NCBI GenBank assembly: GCA_023419995.1
Contig: JAEZXF010000015.1
Coordinates: forward strand, 1 to 7,961
Origin: Pseudomonadota bacterium
GTDB lineage: Bacteria; Pseudomonadota; Alphaproteobacteria; Rhizobiales; Rhizobiaceae
Direction: 5' to 3'
Length of the DNA stretch: 7,961 nucleotides
Part shown: piece after piece, positions 1 through 7,961 of the stretch
Numbering within the stretch: the stretch's first letter is position 1
Layout: every line of letters starts with the position of its first letter
Translations under genes and position numbers: made by a program
The notes under the pieces: generated by a model
Seen by the model: only the letters and a program-made list of their open reading frames with translations
What the model was told of the DNA's origin: nothing
The model's database searches: none

Positions 1-270
1 TTCCTCGAGGCCGGCGGCGGCGATCGCTTGGCTCATGGCGACGTGGTTCCACGCCCCGCCCTTGTGCAGGAAGCGCATGGCGCGGCGGTCGACCAGCTCG
101 GCGGGGTCCAGCGTCGGCGCACCCCACACCTGGCAGCGGAAGCCGTGTTCGGCGAAATCCGGCGAGAAGGTGATGCCCGACTTCGCCTCGCGGAGCGATG
201 CCTGCACCTCGTCGGCGTCGTTGCCGATCGAGGAGACGATGCCCAGACCCGTGACGACTACCCGTCTCAT
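1..270 (-). CDS. fabB: FabB, beta-ketoacyl-ACP synthase I (N-terminal 90 residues, cut by window edge)
   Basis: FabB is the cytoplasmic condensing enzyme that extends the cis-3-decenoyl-ACP made by FabA, so that unsaturated acyl chains are kept and lengthened. The visible part opens with MRRVVVTGLGIVSSIGN, the usual first strand and turn of KAS I/II enzymes. It continues with SLREAKSGI (25-33), FRCQVWGAPTLD (44-55) and a segment rich in small residues near 78-90, all typical of proteobacterial FabB. The catalytic Cys-His-His triad lies beyond the window, so activity cannot be judged. The ATG at 270-268 has a GAGGG ribosome-binding site (278-282) seven bases upstream. The gene follows fabA by 37 bases on the same strand, so the two are probably one transcript. 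FabF (KAS II) is the main alternative; the fabA neighbour and the opening residues favour FabB. Confidence 0.93.
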   Translation of the reverse strand, partial: MRRVVVTGLGIVSSIGNDADEVQASLREAKSGITFSPDFAEHGFRCQVWGAPTLDPAELVDRRAMRFLHKGGAWNHVAMSQAIAAAGLEE

Positions 271-307
271 ATGCGTTCCCTCGTCAGTGTTATCGGTCGC
301 GGCCGGC

Positions 308-823
308 TCAGGCGGCGCTCTGCTTCGACAGGCCAACCCGGAGGTCGGTCGCGGTGTAGATCTGCTCGCCGTCGGCCTTGAGCCAGCCGTCGGCGGTGCC
401 CAGCACGAGGCGGCCGCGCATGACGCGCTTGAAGTCGACGCCGTACTCGACCTTTTTCACCGAGGGGGTGACCATGCCCTTGAACTTGACCTCGCCGGTC
501 GACAGCGCCATGCCCTTGCCCGGCTCGCCGAGCCAGCCGAGGAAGAAGCCCGTCATCTGCCACAGCGCGTCGAGGCCGAGGCAGCCGGGCATGATCGGGT
601 TGCCGATGAAGTGGCAGGGGAAGAACCACAGGTCCGGCTTGATGTCGAGCTCGGCGCGGATGAAGCCCTTGTCGAACGCGCCGCCGGTCTCGCTGATCTC
701 GGTGATGCGGTCGAACATCAGCATCGGCGGCGCGGGAAGCTGCGCGTTGCCGGGGCCGAACAACTCGCCGCGCCCGCAGGCCAGCAGATCCTCGTAGTCG
801 TAGCTCGATTTCCTCTCGGCCAT
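308..823 (-). CDS. fabA: FabA, 3-hydroxydecanoyl-ACP dehydratase/isomerase
   Basis: FabA dehydrates 3-hydroxyacyl-ACP and isomerises trans-2-decenoyl-ACP to cis-3-decenoyl-ACP. This is the branch point of the anaerobic unsaturated fatty acid pathway and takes place in the cytoplasm. The protein has 171 residues, essentially the length of E. coli FabA (172). The hot-dog fold signature is clear: [17 protein letters not shown] at about 69-85 carries the catalytic His71 and Asp85, equivalent to E. coli His70 and Asp84. The following [14 protein letters not shown] is the central helix. KFKGMVTP (about 113-120) and the C-terminal DLRVGL also match the family. The ATG at 823-821 is preceded by a purine-rich stretch (GGGAAGAG on the coding strand), and the protein begins with the usual [27 protein letters not shown] leader. 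It heads a fabA-fabB transcript divergent from irr. FabZ is excluded by the length and by the FabA-type active-site loop. Confidence 0.97.
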   Translation of the reverse strand: MAERKSSYDYEDLLACGRGELFGPGNAQLPAPPMLMFDRITEISETGGAFDKGFIRAELDIKPDLWFFPCHFIGNPIMPGCLGLDALWQMTGFFLGWLGEPGKGMALSTGEVKFKGMVTPSVKKVEYGVDFKRVMRGRLVLGTADGWLKADGEQIYTATDLRVGLSKQSAA

Positions 824-915
824 GTCTCTTCCCGTTCCCCCTGCGGCGCGCCGCGTTCGTGTCGGTTGCGGCCGTCGCGGCCGCGCTTTGCCGCATCCCC
901 TATCACAGACCGTTT

Positions 916-933
916 CTGGCTGGAAACAGCCGG
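916..933. other. Hairpin with GAAA loop upstream of fabA and irr
   Basis: Bases 916-922 (CTGGCTG) pair with 927-933 (CAGCCGG) around a GAAA loop. This gives seven pairs including one G-T wobble, and the five inner pairs are perfect. Read on the plus strand the loop is a GNRA tetraloop; on the minus strand it is TTTC. The plus-strand irr transcript predicted here would start downstream of it. A long fabA leader would contain it in the TTTC form. No U-run follows on either strand, so it is not a standard terminator. Its function is unknown. Confidence 0.4.
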
Positions 934-973
934 CGCGTGTTTGCGTGCGTCCCTCCGGCGCATTGTGGCGCTA

Positions 974-1002
974 TTGATCGCATATTCGCTACAGAATATA
1001 TG
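974..1002 (+). promoter_or_regulatory. Candidate sigma70-type promoter of irr
   Basis: TTGATC (974-979) and TATATG (997-1002) are separated by exactly 17 bases and each matches the sigma70 consensus at four of six positions. This is the only AT-rich patch between fabA and irr. It would start transcription near 1009 and leave a leader of about 60 bases before the chosen irr start. The placement also argues against translation from the in-frame ATG at 1000, which lies inside the -10 element. Confidence 0.5.
982..999. promoter_or_regulatory. Inverted repeat in the irr promoter, candidate operator
   Basis: ATATTC (982-987) and GAATAT (994-999) are perfect reverse complements separated by six bases. 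The dyad lies between the -35 and -10 elements and overlaps the -10, which is where a repressor would block transcription. Iron regulators of this group often regulate themselves or each other, so Irr, RirA or a Mur/Fur protein is a candidate. The dyad does not clearly match the ICE motif as I know it (TTTAGAA-N3-TTCTAAA type), so the binding protein is unknown. Confidence 0.4.
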
Positions 1003-1071
1003 TTGAAAAGGTGCAGTGTGGCCATTTCACGCTTTGTGCCGGCAAAACGGCAAGGGAAGCGCGGCGACTTG

Positions 1072-1506
1072 ATGGAAACAGAGCTCAGACAGGACGACGA
1101 ACTGGAAATTCGCGTGCGCGAGGCGGGCCTGCGCCCGACGCGGCAGCGAATCGCGCTCGCCGAGCTCCTGTTCGCCAAGGGCGACCGCCACCTCTCGGCC
1201 GAGGAGCTGCACGAGGAAGCGCTCACCGCCGGCGTCGCCGTCTCGCTCGCCACCGTCTACAACACCCTCCACCAGTTCACCGAGGCCGGCCTGCTGCGCA
1301 TCCTCGCGCTCGAGGGGTCCCGCACCTATTTCGACACCAACACCTCGGACCATCACCATTTCTTCATCGAGGGCGAGAACCGCGTCGTCGACATCGAGGC
1401 CGCCCCGGTCACCGTGCACAACCTGCCCGAGCCGCCCGAGGGGATGGAGATCGTCAACGTCGACATCATCGTGCGGCTGCGGCCGAAGAAGACCCGGCAC
1501 GGCTGA
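1072..1506 (+). CDS. irr: Irr, Fur-family iron/heme response transcription regulator
   Basis: Irr is the rhizobial Fur-family regulator that senses iron status through heme. It represses heme synthesis and other iron-using genes and can activate uptake genes when iron is low. From the ATG at 1072 the protein has 144 residues, normal for Irr. A winged-helix DNA-binding domain fills about 12-82, with GLRPTRQRIALAELLF (19-34) and the recognition helix SLATVYNTLHQFTEAGLL (58-75). The dimerisation and sensing part carries YFDTNTSDHHHFFIEGENRV (86-105), where His94-96 is the histidine cluster typical of Irr. LPEPPEGMEI (118-127) is also an Irr hallmark. The protein contains no cysteine, so it lacks both the Cys-Pro heme regulatory motif known from Bradyrhizobium Irr and the CXXC zinc sites of many Fur proteins. 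The start choice is moderately sure: AAGGGAAG (1052-1059) lies 12 bases upstream, somewhat far, and an in-frame ATG at 1000 falls within the predicted -10 element. irr is divergent from fabA. Confidence 0.93.
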   Translation: METELRQDDELEIRVREAGLRPTRQRIALAELLFAKGDRHLSAEELHEEALTAGVAVSLATVYNTLHQFTEAGLLRILALEGSRTYFDTNTSDHHHFFIEGENRVVDIEAAPVTVHNLPEPPEGMEIVNVDIIVRLRPKKTRHG

Positions 1507-1507
1507 G

Positions 1508-1529
1508 CCGGCCCGACGATCGGGCCCGG
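1508..1529. terminator. GC-rich stem-loop between irr and the convergent dehydrogenase gene
   Basis: Directly after the irr stop codon, GGCCCGA (1510-1516) pairs perfectly with TCGGGCC (1520-1526) around a three-base CGA loop. Two more pairs (1508-1509 with 1528-1529) form if 1527 is bulged. No T-run follows immediately; only a short TTTT appears about 17 bases further on. It may therefore be a weak or Rho-assisted terminator for irr, and its symmetry would let it act on transcripts arriving from the minus-strand gene as well. The rest of the gap (1530-1624) shows nothing else definite. Confidence 0.45.
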
Positions 1530-1624
1530 GATACGGCACACGCGGATTTTCGTGACGCGCCTCCCGTCCCCGCTTTCGCGTATGGCATTGCCCCGAAGTC
1601 GGCTTCCGGCTCGGCCTGCCCGCC

Positions 1625-2575
1625 TCAGTATCCCGCCTTCCTGTCGACCAGATTGTCGAGCGGCGCGCCGCGCTCGAAGCGCGCGAGCTGCTCCAGCATC
1701 AGCGGCGCCAGATGCTCGGGATCCGAGGCCGCCGCCGCGTGGGGCGTCACGAAGACCCCGGGATGCGACCACAGAGGGCTTTCGTGCGGCAGCGGCTCCC
1801 TCTCGAACACGTCGAGGCTCGCTTCCTTCAGCGTGCCGTCCTCCAGCGCGCGCAGGATGTCGGCTTCCCTCTGCAGCTTGCCGCGCCCGGCATTGACCAG
1901 CACCGCGCCGCCCAGCGCGTTGTCGCGGCGCAGGCCGCGCAGGAGGTCGTAGCCGACGATGCCCTCGGTCGCCGGCGTGTGCGGCAGGAGCACGACGAGG
2001 ATGTCGGTTGCGGCGAGGAAATCCGCGAGCCCGCCCTCGCCGTGGAAGGTCGTCACCCCCTCGACCGCGCCGGGGGTGCGCGTCCAGCCGTTGACGGCGA
2101 AGCCGAGCGCCAGCAGCGCCTTCGCCGCGGCGCGGCCGAGCTGGCCGAGGCCCATGATGCCGACCGCGACCCGCGCCGCCGTCTGCTGGTCGCGCTCGTG
2201 CCAGCGCCGTTCGGCCTGCTGCGCGCGATAGGCCATGCCCTGCCGGTGGTGGTCCATCACCCGCCACACCACGTATTCCGTCATGTGGGTGGAGAGGTTC
2301 TCCGCCACCACGCGCAGGATCGGCACCTCCGGCAGGTCGGGGTCGGCGAAGACGTGGTCGACGCCGGCGCCGGTGGAGATGACCAGTTTGAGGCCGGGCA
2401 GGCCGGAAAGCACGCCCGGCCGGTGCTTCCACACCACGGCGTAGTCGATGGAGGGGTCGGCGGGGAACGCGCGCTCCGTCACCACCTCGTAGCCCTGTTC
2501 TAGGAGTCGCCGCCAGTGGGCCACGTCCTGGCCGGTCAATGCGAGCAGGATGCGGCCGTGCGCGGGCTGGGACAT
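1625..2575 (-). CDS. ghrA: GhrA-type glyoxylate/hydroxypyruvate reductase (D-2-hydroxyacid dehydrogenase)
   Basis: Enzymes of this family reduce glyoxylate to glycolate and hydroxypyruvate to D-glycerate in the cytoplasm. The 316 residues match E. coli GhrA (312). STGAGVDHV (67-75) is the substrate-loop signature. The Rossmann motif GLGQLG sits at 142-147. Strand two ends in GWTRT (163-167) with Arg166 and no acidic residue, which suggests preference for NADPH over NADH. The catalytic residues are visible: Arg231 in VNAGRG, Glu260 in DVFEREPLP and His279 in VTPHAAA. Trp49 in VVWKHRPG fits a GhrA-type active site, as far as I recall that subfamily. The ATG at 2575-2573 has a GAGAGG ribosome-binding site (2583-2588) seven bases upstream. 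The gene begins 19 bases after the yejF stop, so it is probably the last gene of the yej operon. The family is certain; the exact substrate is inferred and could be another 2-ketoacid. Confidence 0.85.
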   Translation of the reverse strand: MSQPAHGRILLALTGQDVAHWRRLLEQGYEVVTERAFPADPSIDYAVVWKHRPGVLSGLPGLKLVISTGAGVDHVFADPDLPEVPILRVVAENLSTHMTEYVVWRVMDHHRQGMAYRAQQAERRWHERDQQTAARVAVGIMGLGQLGRAAAKALLALGFAVNGWTRTPGAVEGVTTFHGEGGLADFLAATDILVVLLPHTPATEGIVGYDLLRGLRRDNALGGAVLVNAGRGKLQREADILRALEDGTLKEASLDVFEREPLPHESPLWSHPGVFVTPHAAAASDPEHLAPLMLEQLARFERGAPLDNLVDRKAGY

Positions 2576-2594
2576 GGCTTTGCCTCTCTTCGGG

Positions 2595-4222
<1,628 letters not shown>

Positions 4223-4226
<4 letters not shown>

Positions 4227-5374
4227 CGGAACGTCTTCCTCGGGTCGACGGCGTCGCGGGTGGCCTCGCCGACGAAGATCAAGAGCGACAGCATGATCGA
4301 CAGCGTCAGGAAGCCGGTGATGCCGAGCCACGGCGCGTTGAGGTTGCGCTGGCCCTGCCTGAGCAGCTCGCCGAGCGAGGCCGAGCCCGGCGGCAGGCCG
4401 AAGCCGAGGAAATCGAGCGAGGTCAGCGTCGTGATCGAACCGTTGAGGATGAAGGGCAGGAAGGTCAGCGTCGCCACCATGGCGTTGGGCAACAGGTGGC
4501 GGAACATGATCGTGCGGTTCGGCACGCCGAGCGAGCGGGCGGCGTTGACGTACTCGAAGTTGCGGGCGCGCAGGAACTCGGCCCGCACCACGCCGACGAA
4601 GGCCACCCACGAGAACAGCAGCATGATGCCGAGCAGGATGAAGAAGCCCGGCGGCAGCACGGCGGCGATGATGAGGATGAGGTAGAGGACGGGGATCGAC
4701 GACCAGATCTCGATGAAGCGCTGGAAGAGGAGGTCGGTCCAGCCGCCGAAATAGCCCTGCACCGCGCCGGCCGACACGCCGATGGCGGCCGAGGCGAGCG
4801 TCAGGGTGAGGCCGAACAGCACCGAGATGCGGAAGCCGTAGATGACGCGGGCAAGCACGTCGCGCGCCTGGTCGTCGGTGCCGAGCCAGTTCCAGTTGCC
4901 GACGGTGCAGTTGGGGTCGTTCGCGCCCTGGGCGTAGCGCGAGCAGCGCGTCTCCCTGTCGTAGAGCCAGGACGGCTTGGCCGGCGCGGCCTCGGGGATG
5001 TCGTTGTTGACGGTGCGGTAGGAATAGCGGATCGGCGGCCAGACCACCCAGCCGTTGGCCTCGATCTCGTCCTGGATCACCGGGTCGCGATAGTCGGTGA
5101 CGGCGAGGAAGCCGCCGAACTTCTCTTCCGGGTAGTCGACCAGCACCGGGAACAGGATCTCGCCCTGGTAGGTCGCGATCAGCGGCTTGTCGTTGGCGAT
5201 CAGCTCGGCGAACAGCGACAGCACGAACAGGACGCCGAAGATCCACAGCGACCAGTAGCCGCGCCGGTTGGCCTTGAAGTTCTGCCAGCGCCGCTGGTTG
5301 AGCGGCGACAGCCACGGCCGCCTCGCGCGGTGGCGCACCATCTCGACCTCGCCCTTGAGCACGACCTCCGACAT
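4223..5374 (-). CDS. yejE: YejE, peptide ABC transporter permease
   Basis: YejE is one of the two inner-membrane channel subunits of the YejABEF importer, of the DppC/OppC type. It has 383 residues. A cytoplasmic N-terminus with SPLNQRRWQNFKANRRGYWS leads into the first membrane helix (about 42-60). A periplasmic segment follows at about 62-175, then GTDDQARDVLARVIYGFRIS (165-184) and five further membrane segments near 183-206, 226-250, 252-265, 297-320 and 350-370. The EAA loop that docks on YejF is at about 266-297 (EFLRARNFEYVNAARSLGV onward). The C-terminus GEATRDAVDPRKTFR is typical. Compared with E. coli YejE as I remember it (341 residues), there is an N-terminal extension of about 20 residues and an extra segment of about 24 residues around 122-160 with Cys144 and Cys156. 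The start ATG has a GGAGGG site (5383-5388) eight bases upstream and directly abuts the yejB stop; the gene's end overlaps yejF by four bases. Confidence 0.95.
4235..4241 (-). promoter_or_regulatory. Ribosome-binding site that fixes the yejF GTG start
   Basis: On the coding strand this reads GAGGAAG, eight bases before the GTG at 4226-4224. It lies inside the end of yejE. Together with the GTGA stop-start overlap it supports translational coupling of yejF to yejE and selects the GTG over any ATG in this frame. Confidence 0.7.
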
Positions 5375-6463
5375 CTAGACGTCCCTCCGGTCGAAGTCGA
5401 TGCGCGGGTCGATGAGCGTGTAGGTCAGGTCCGAGACGAGGCTGACGACGAGGCCGATCAGCGAGAAGATGAAGAGGTTGGCGAACACCACCGGATAGTC
5501 GCGGTCGAGCACCGAGCGGTAGCCGAGCAGGCCCAGCCCGTCGAGCGAGAAGATGTTCTCGATCAGGAGCGAGCCGGTGAAGAAGGCCGAGATGAACGCG
5601 CCGGGAAAGCCGGCGATGATGATGAGCATCGCGTTGCGGAAGACGTGGCCGTAGAGCACCTGCCGCTCCGACAGGCCCTTGGCGCGCGCCGTCACCACGT
5701 ACTGCTTGCGGATCTCGTCGAGGAACGAGTTTTTGGTCAGGAGCGTCGTGGTGGCGAAGGCCGACAGCACCATCGCGGTCAGCGGCAGCGTCAGGTGCCA
5801 GAAATAGTCGAGGATGCGCTCGGGCCACGACAGCTGGTGCCAGTTCTCCGAGGTCAGCCCGCGCAGCGGGAACCAGTCGAGGAACGAGCCGCCGGCGAAC
5901 AGCACCATCAGGAGGATCGCGAACAGGAAGCCCGGAATGGCGTAGCCGACGATGACGATGCCGCTCGTCCACACGTCGAAGGCCGAGCCGTCCTTGACCG
6001 CCTTGCGGATGCCGAGCGGGATCGAGATCGCGTAGGAGATGAAGGTGATCCACAGCCCGAGCGAGATCGACACCGGCATCTTCTCGAGGATCAGGTCGAC
6101 CACGGAGATGTCGCGGAAGAAGCTCTCGCCGAAATCGAAGCGCATGTAGTCCCAGATCATGCCGAAGAACCGCTCGAGCGGCGGCTTGTCGAAGCCGAAC
6201 TGCTGCTCGAGCTTGGCGATGAAGGCGGGGTCCAGCCCCTGCGCACCGCGATACTTGAACTCCCCGCCCTGGTCGAAGCTGCCGCCGATGTCGGCGCCGC
6301 CGCCGGAGATGCGGTCCATCGAGCCGCCTTCGCCGGAAATGCGCGCCAGCACCTGCTCGACCGGGCCGCCCGGCGCGAACTGGATGACGATGAAGGAGAT
6401 CGCCATGATCCCGAACAGGGTCGGGATCATCAGCAGGAGGCGGCGCAGGATATAGGCACCCAT
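5375..6463 (-). CDS. yejB: YejB, peptide ABC transporter permease
   Basis: YejB is the DppB/OppB-type channel subunit that pairs with YejE in the inner membrane. The 362 residues match E. coli YejB closely in length. It begins [20 protein letters not shown], the usual first membrane helix (about 9-29), followed by FAPGGPVEQ. The glycine-rich periplasmic stretch at about 43-77, ending in YRGAQGLDP, is a YejB trait that separates it from ordinary DppB. Further membrane segments lie near 134-155, 168-190, 224-243, 277-300 and 327-349. The EAA loop is at about 249-279 ([16 protein letters not shown] onward). The C-terminal [11 protein letters not shown] is also typical. The ATG at 6463-6461 has a strong GGAGAGG site (6471-6477) seven bases upstream, inside the 36-base gap after yejA. 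The TAG stop directly precedes the yejE ATG, which implies coupled translation. Confidence 0.96.
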   Translation of the reverse strand: MGAYILRRLLLMIPTLFGIMAISFIVIQFAPGGPVEQVLARISGEGGSMDRISGGGADIGGSFDQGGEFKYRGAQGLDPAFIAKLEQQFGFDKPPLERFFGMIWDYMRFDFGESFFRDISVVDLILEKMPVSISLGLWITFISYAISIPLGIRKAVKDGSAFDVWTSGIVIVGYAIPGFLFAILLMVLFAGGSFLDWFPLRGLTSENWHQLSWPERILDYFWHLTLPLTAMVLSAFATTTLLTKNSFLDEIRKQYVVTARAKGLSERQVLYGHVFRNAMLIIIAGFPGAFISAFFTGSLLIENIFSLDGLGLLGYRSVLDRDYPVVFANLFIFSLIGLVVSLVSDLTYTLIDPRIDFDRRDV

Positions 6464-6499
6464 CAGCCGGCCTCTCCGGTGCGCGAGGTCTGGTTGATG

Positions 6500-7961
6500 T
6501 CAGGCTCTCCCAATCGCTTTCGCCTTGTCCGCATCGTACCACCACAGCGACTCGACCGGGAAGCCGTAATCCGGCTTCGGCTCCCGGAAGCCGAACATGT
6601 CCCAGTAGGCGACCTTGTGATTCGTCGCATGATAACTTGGAATCCAGTCGCAGCGCGCGCGCAAGACCCGGTCGAGCGCCTTGAGCGCCACGGTCAGTTC
6701 CTCGACGCCGTCGGCCCGGCCGGCGATCTCGATCAGCGCGTCGACCGCCTCGTCCTTCGTGCCGGGATAGTTGCGGGAGGAAGGCAGGTCCGCCGAGCGC
6801 GAGTGGAACAGGTCGGTGAGCGAATCGCGGCCGGGAAGCGCGCTCAGCGACTGGGCGGCGAGCACGACGTCGTAGTTGAAGTCGCGCTGGCGCGCCTGGT
6901 ACTGCGTCGCGTCGACCCGGTTGATGCTGGCGTCCACCCCGATGGCCTGGAGGTTCTCCACGAACGGGCCGGTGATGCGCACCAGCCCTTCCTCCTGCGC
7001 CAGGAACTCGACCTTCAGCGTCTCGCCCTGCGCGTTGACCAGGCGCGGTCCCCGCCGCGTCCAGCCCGCCTCGGCGAGCAGCCGGCTGGCCTCCTGCAGT
7101 GCGGCGCGGTTGCGCCTCGCGCCGTCGCTGACCGGGAAGGTGTAGACCTCGCCGAACACCTCGTCCGGCACGCGCCCGCGCAGCGGCTCGAGCAGCGCCA
7201 GCTCCTCGGGCGAGGGCGCGCCCTCGGCCTTGAACGCCGACTTCTCGAAGCAGGAATTGGAACGGGTATAGGCGTCGTGGAACAGGTTGCGGTTGGTCCA
7301 TTCGAAGTCGAAGCACAGGCCGATGGCGCGGCGCACGCGCGCGTCCCGGAACTGCGCCCGCCGCTGGTTCGGCGCCCAGGACTGCAGGGCCGGCCGCAGC
7401 TCGCCGGGGAACTCGCGCATCACCACCCGCTTGTCGCGGACCGCGGGGAAATCGTACTCGGTCGCCCACACCCGCGCCGTGAACTCCTGGCGGAAATGGA
7501 TCTCGCCCTTCTTGAACGCCTCGAATGCGGCCTGCCGCTCCTGGAAGAACTCGATGCGCAGCCGGTCGAAATGGTTGAGGCCGCGGTTGACCGGCAGGTC
7601 GGCCGCCCAGTAGTCGGCGACCCGCTCGTACTCGATCGAGCGGCCGGGAACGACGTTGCCGACGCGATACGGCCCCGAGCCGAGCGGCGCCCTGATCTGC
7701 GAGGCGTCGAAACGGTTCTCCGCGAAATACGCCTTCGACAGGATCGGGAAGCCGACGACCGTGAACACGGTGCGCGGCGACTGCCTGCCCGAGAAGACGA
7801 GGCGCAGCGTGTGAGGATCCGTCGCCGTCGCCTCGACCATCTCGGTCAGCGGCAGCATCAGCCTCGGATGGCCTTCTTCCTTGAGGATGTTGAAGGTGAA
7901 GGCGGCATCCTCGGCCGTCAGCGGCGACCCGTCGTGGAAACGCGCCGGCCGCCGCGGGGCG
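6500..7961 (-). CDS. yejA: YejA, periplasmic peptide-binding protein (N-terminus outside window)
   Basis: YejA is the extracytoplasmic solute-binding protein (SBP family 5) that captures peptides for YejB/YejE/YejF. In enterobacteria this system imports microcin C and related peptides. In Sinorhizobium and Brucella it has been linked to handling of host or antimicrobial peptides. The frame is open to the right edge, giving 486 complete C-terminal codons; E. coli YejA is about 604 residues, so roughly 120, including any signal peptide, lie off-window. The first visible residues include RFHDGSPLTAEDAAFTFN, the standard SBP-5 motif. Later come GSGPYRVGNVVPGRSIEYER, LCFDFEWTNRNLFHDAYTR and the tail HKVAYWDMFGFREPKPDYG, which are YejA-like. 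An internal ATG at 7858 could be mistaken for the start, but conserved sequence continues upstream of it. The gene is first in the visible operon, so the operon promoter should lie outside the window. Confidence 0.94.
   Translation of the reverse strand, partial: APRRPARFHDGSPLTAEDAAFTFNILKEEGHPRLMLPLTEMVEATATDPHTLRLVFSGRQSPRTVFTVVGFPILSKAYFAENRFDASQIRAPLGSGPYRVGNVVPGRSIEYERVADYWAADLPVNRGLNHFDRLRIEFFQERQAAFEAFKKGEIHFRQEFTARVWATEYDFPAVRDKRVVMREFPGELRPALQSWAPNQRRAQFRDARVRRAIGLCFDFEWTNRNLFHDAYTRSNSCFEKSAFKAEGAPSPEELALLEPLRGRVPDEVFGEVYTFPVSDGARRNRAALQEASRLLAEAGWTRRGPRLVNAQGETLKVEFLAQEEGLVRITGPFVENLQAIGVDASINRVDATQYQARQRDFNYDVVLAAQSLSALPGRDSLTDLFHSRSADLPSSRNYPGTKDEAVDALIEIAGRADGVEELTVALKALDRVLRARCDWIPSYHATNHKVAYWDMFGFREPKPDYGFPVESLWWYDADKAKAIGRA

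Larger units (their letters stand above)
824..1071. other. Divergent fabA/irr control region
   Basis: These 248 bases separate two genes that are transcribed away from each other, so both promoters should lie here or at its edges. The half near irr (about 971-1010) is clearly richer in A/T than the surroundings and holds the irr promoter candidate and an inverted repeat. The half near fabA is very GC-rich. It includes a perfect 12-base palindrome at 843-854 (GCGGCGCGCCGC) and a hairpin at 916-933. A weak minus-strand promoter (TGGCCA at 1024-1019, 18 bases, TATATT at 1000-995) would overlap the irr promoter and give fabA a leader of about 165 bases. That promoter is only a guess. I see no gene in this region. 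Confidence 0.6.

Noticed and set aside
843..854. A perfect 12-base palindrome GCGGCGCGCCGC just upstream of fabA.
   Set aside because: It consists only of G and C in a GC-rich leader, where such palindromes arise easily. It leaves no loop for a stable hairpin and I know no factor with this site.
35..1006. A 323-codon plus-strand frame over fabB, fabA and the intergenic region.
   Set aside because: It is antisense to two certain genes and has no family signature; it is a GC-driven shadow frame.
1000..1071. A longer Irr starting at the ATG at 1000, or even at 859.
   Set aside because: The added residues do not resemble Irr N-termini, and the ATG at 1000 sits in the predicted -10 element. The ATG at 1072 gives the family's normal length. 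Its ribosome-binding site is weak, so the choice is not fully certain.
1353..2432. A 359-codon minus-strand frame covering ghrA, the gap and part of irr.
   Set aside because: It is in another frame of the clearly recognised dehydrogenase gene, and its translation is Arg/Ala/Gly-rich with no motif.
5375..6463. The glycine-rich stretch in YejB (about residues 43-77) as an unusual insertion.
   Set aside because: As I recall it, E. coli YejB also has a glycine-rich loop ending in YRGGRGLDP at this place, so it is a family trait.

Overview
The window reads as a piece of chromosome from a GC-rich alphaproteobacterium, most likely of the order Hyphomicrobiales (Rhizobiales). This rests on three points: codons that mostly end in G or C, an Irr-type iron regulator divergent from fabA-fabB (an arrangement I recall as common in rhizobia and Brucella relatives), and a complete-looking yejABEF cluster. 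I cannot name the genus.

Layout. At the left edge (1-823, minus strand) lie the 5' part of fabB and a complete fabA. These are the two dedicated enzymes of anaerobic unsaturated fatty acid synthesis. A 248-base intergenic region (824-1071) separates fabA from the divergent plus-strand gene irr (1072-1506). It holds a plausible irr promoter with a perfect inverted repeat inside it, and a hairpin with a GAAA loop. irr converges on a minus-strand 2-hydroxyacid dehydrogenase of the GhrA type (1625-2575). A GC-rich stem-loop lies in the 118-base gap between them. The rest of the window (2595-7961, minus strand) is an oligopeptide ABC transporter operon transcribed in the order yejA (5' end missing), yejB, yejE, yejF.

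How the genes work together. YejA binds peptide in the periplasm, YejB and YejE form the channel, and YejF carries both ATPase domains on one chain. The genes are tightly packed: 36 bases between yejA and yejB, stop directly against start for yejB/yejE, and a 4-base GTGA overlap for yejE/yejF. The dehydrogenase gene starts only 19 bases after yejF and is probably transcribed with it. FabA and FabB set membrane unsaturation. Irr controls iron and heme genes and has no obvious metabolic link to FabA beyond sharing the control region.

This is a conserved housekeeping and transport region. I found no mobile elements, CRISPR, tRNA, rRNA or new multi-gene system. The points worth a second look are the irr/fabA control region, the cysteine-free Irr, the Cys-containing extra segment in YejE and the position of the dehydrogenase gene.
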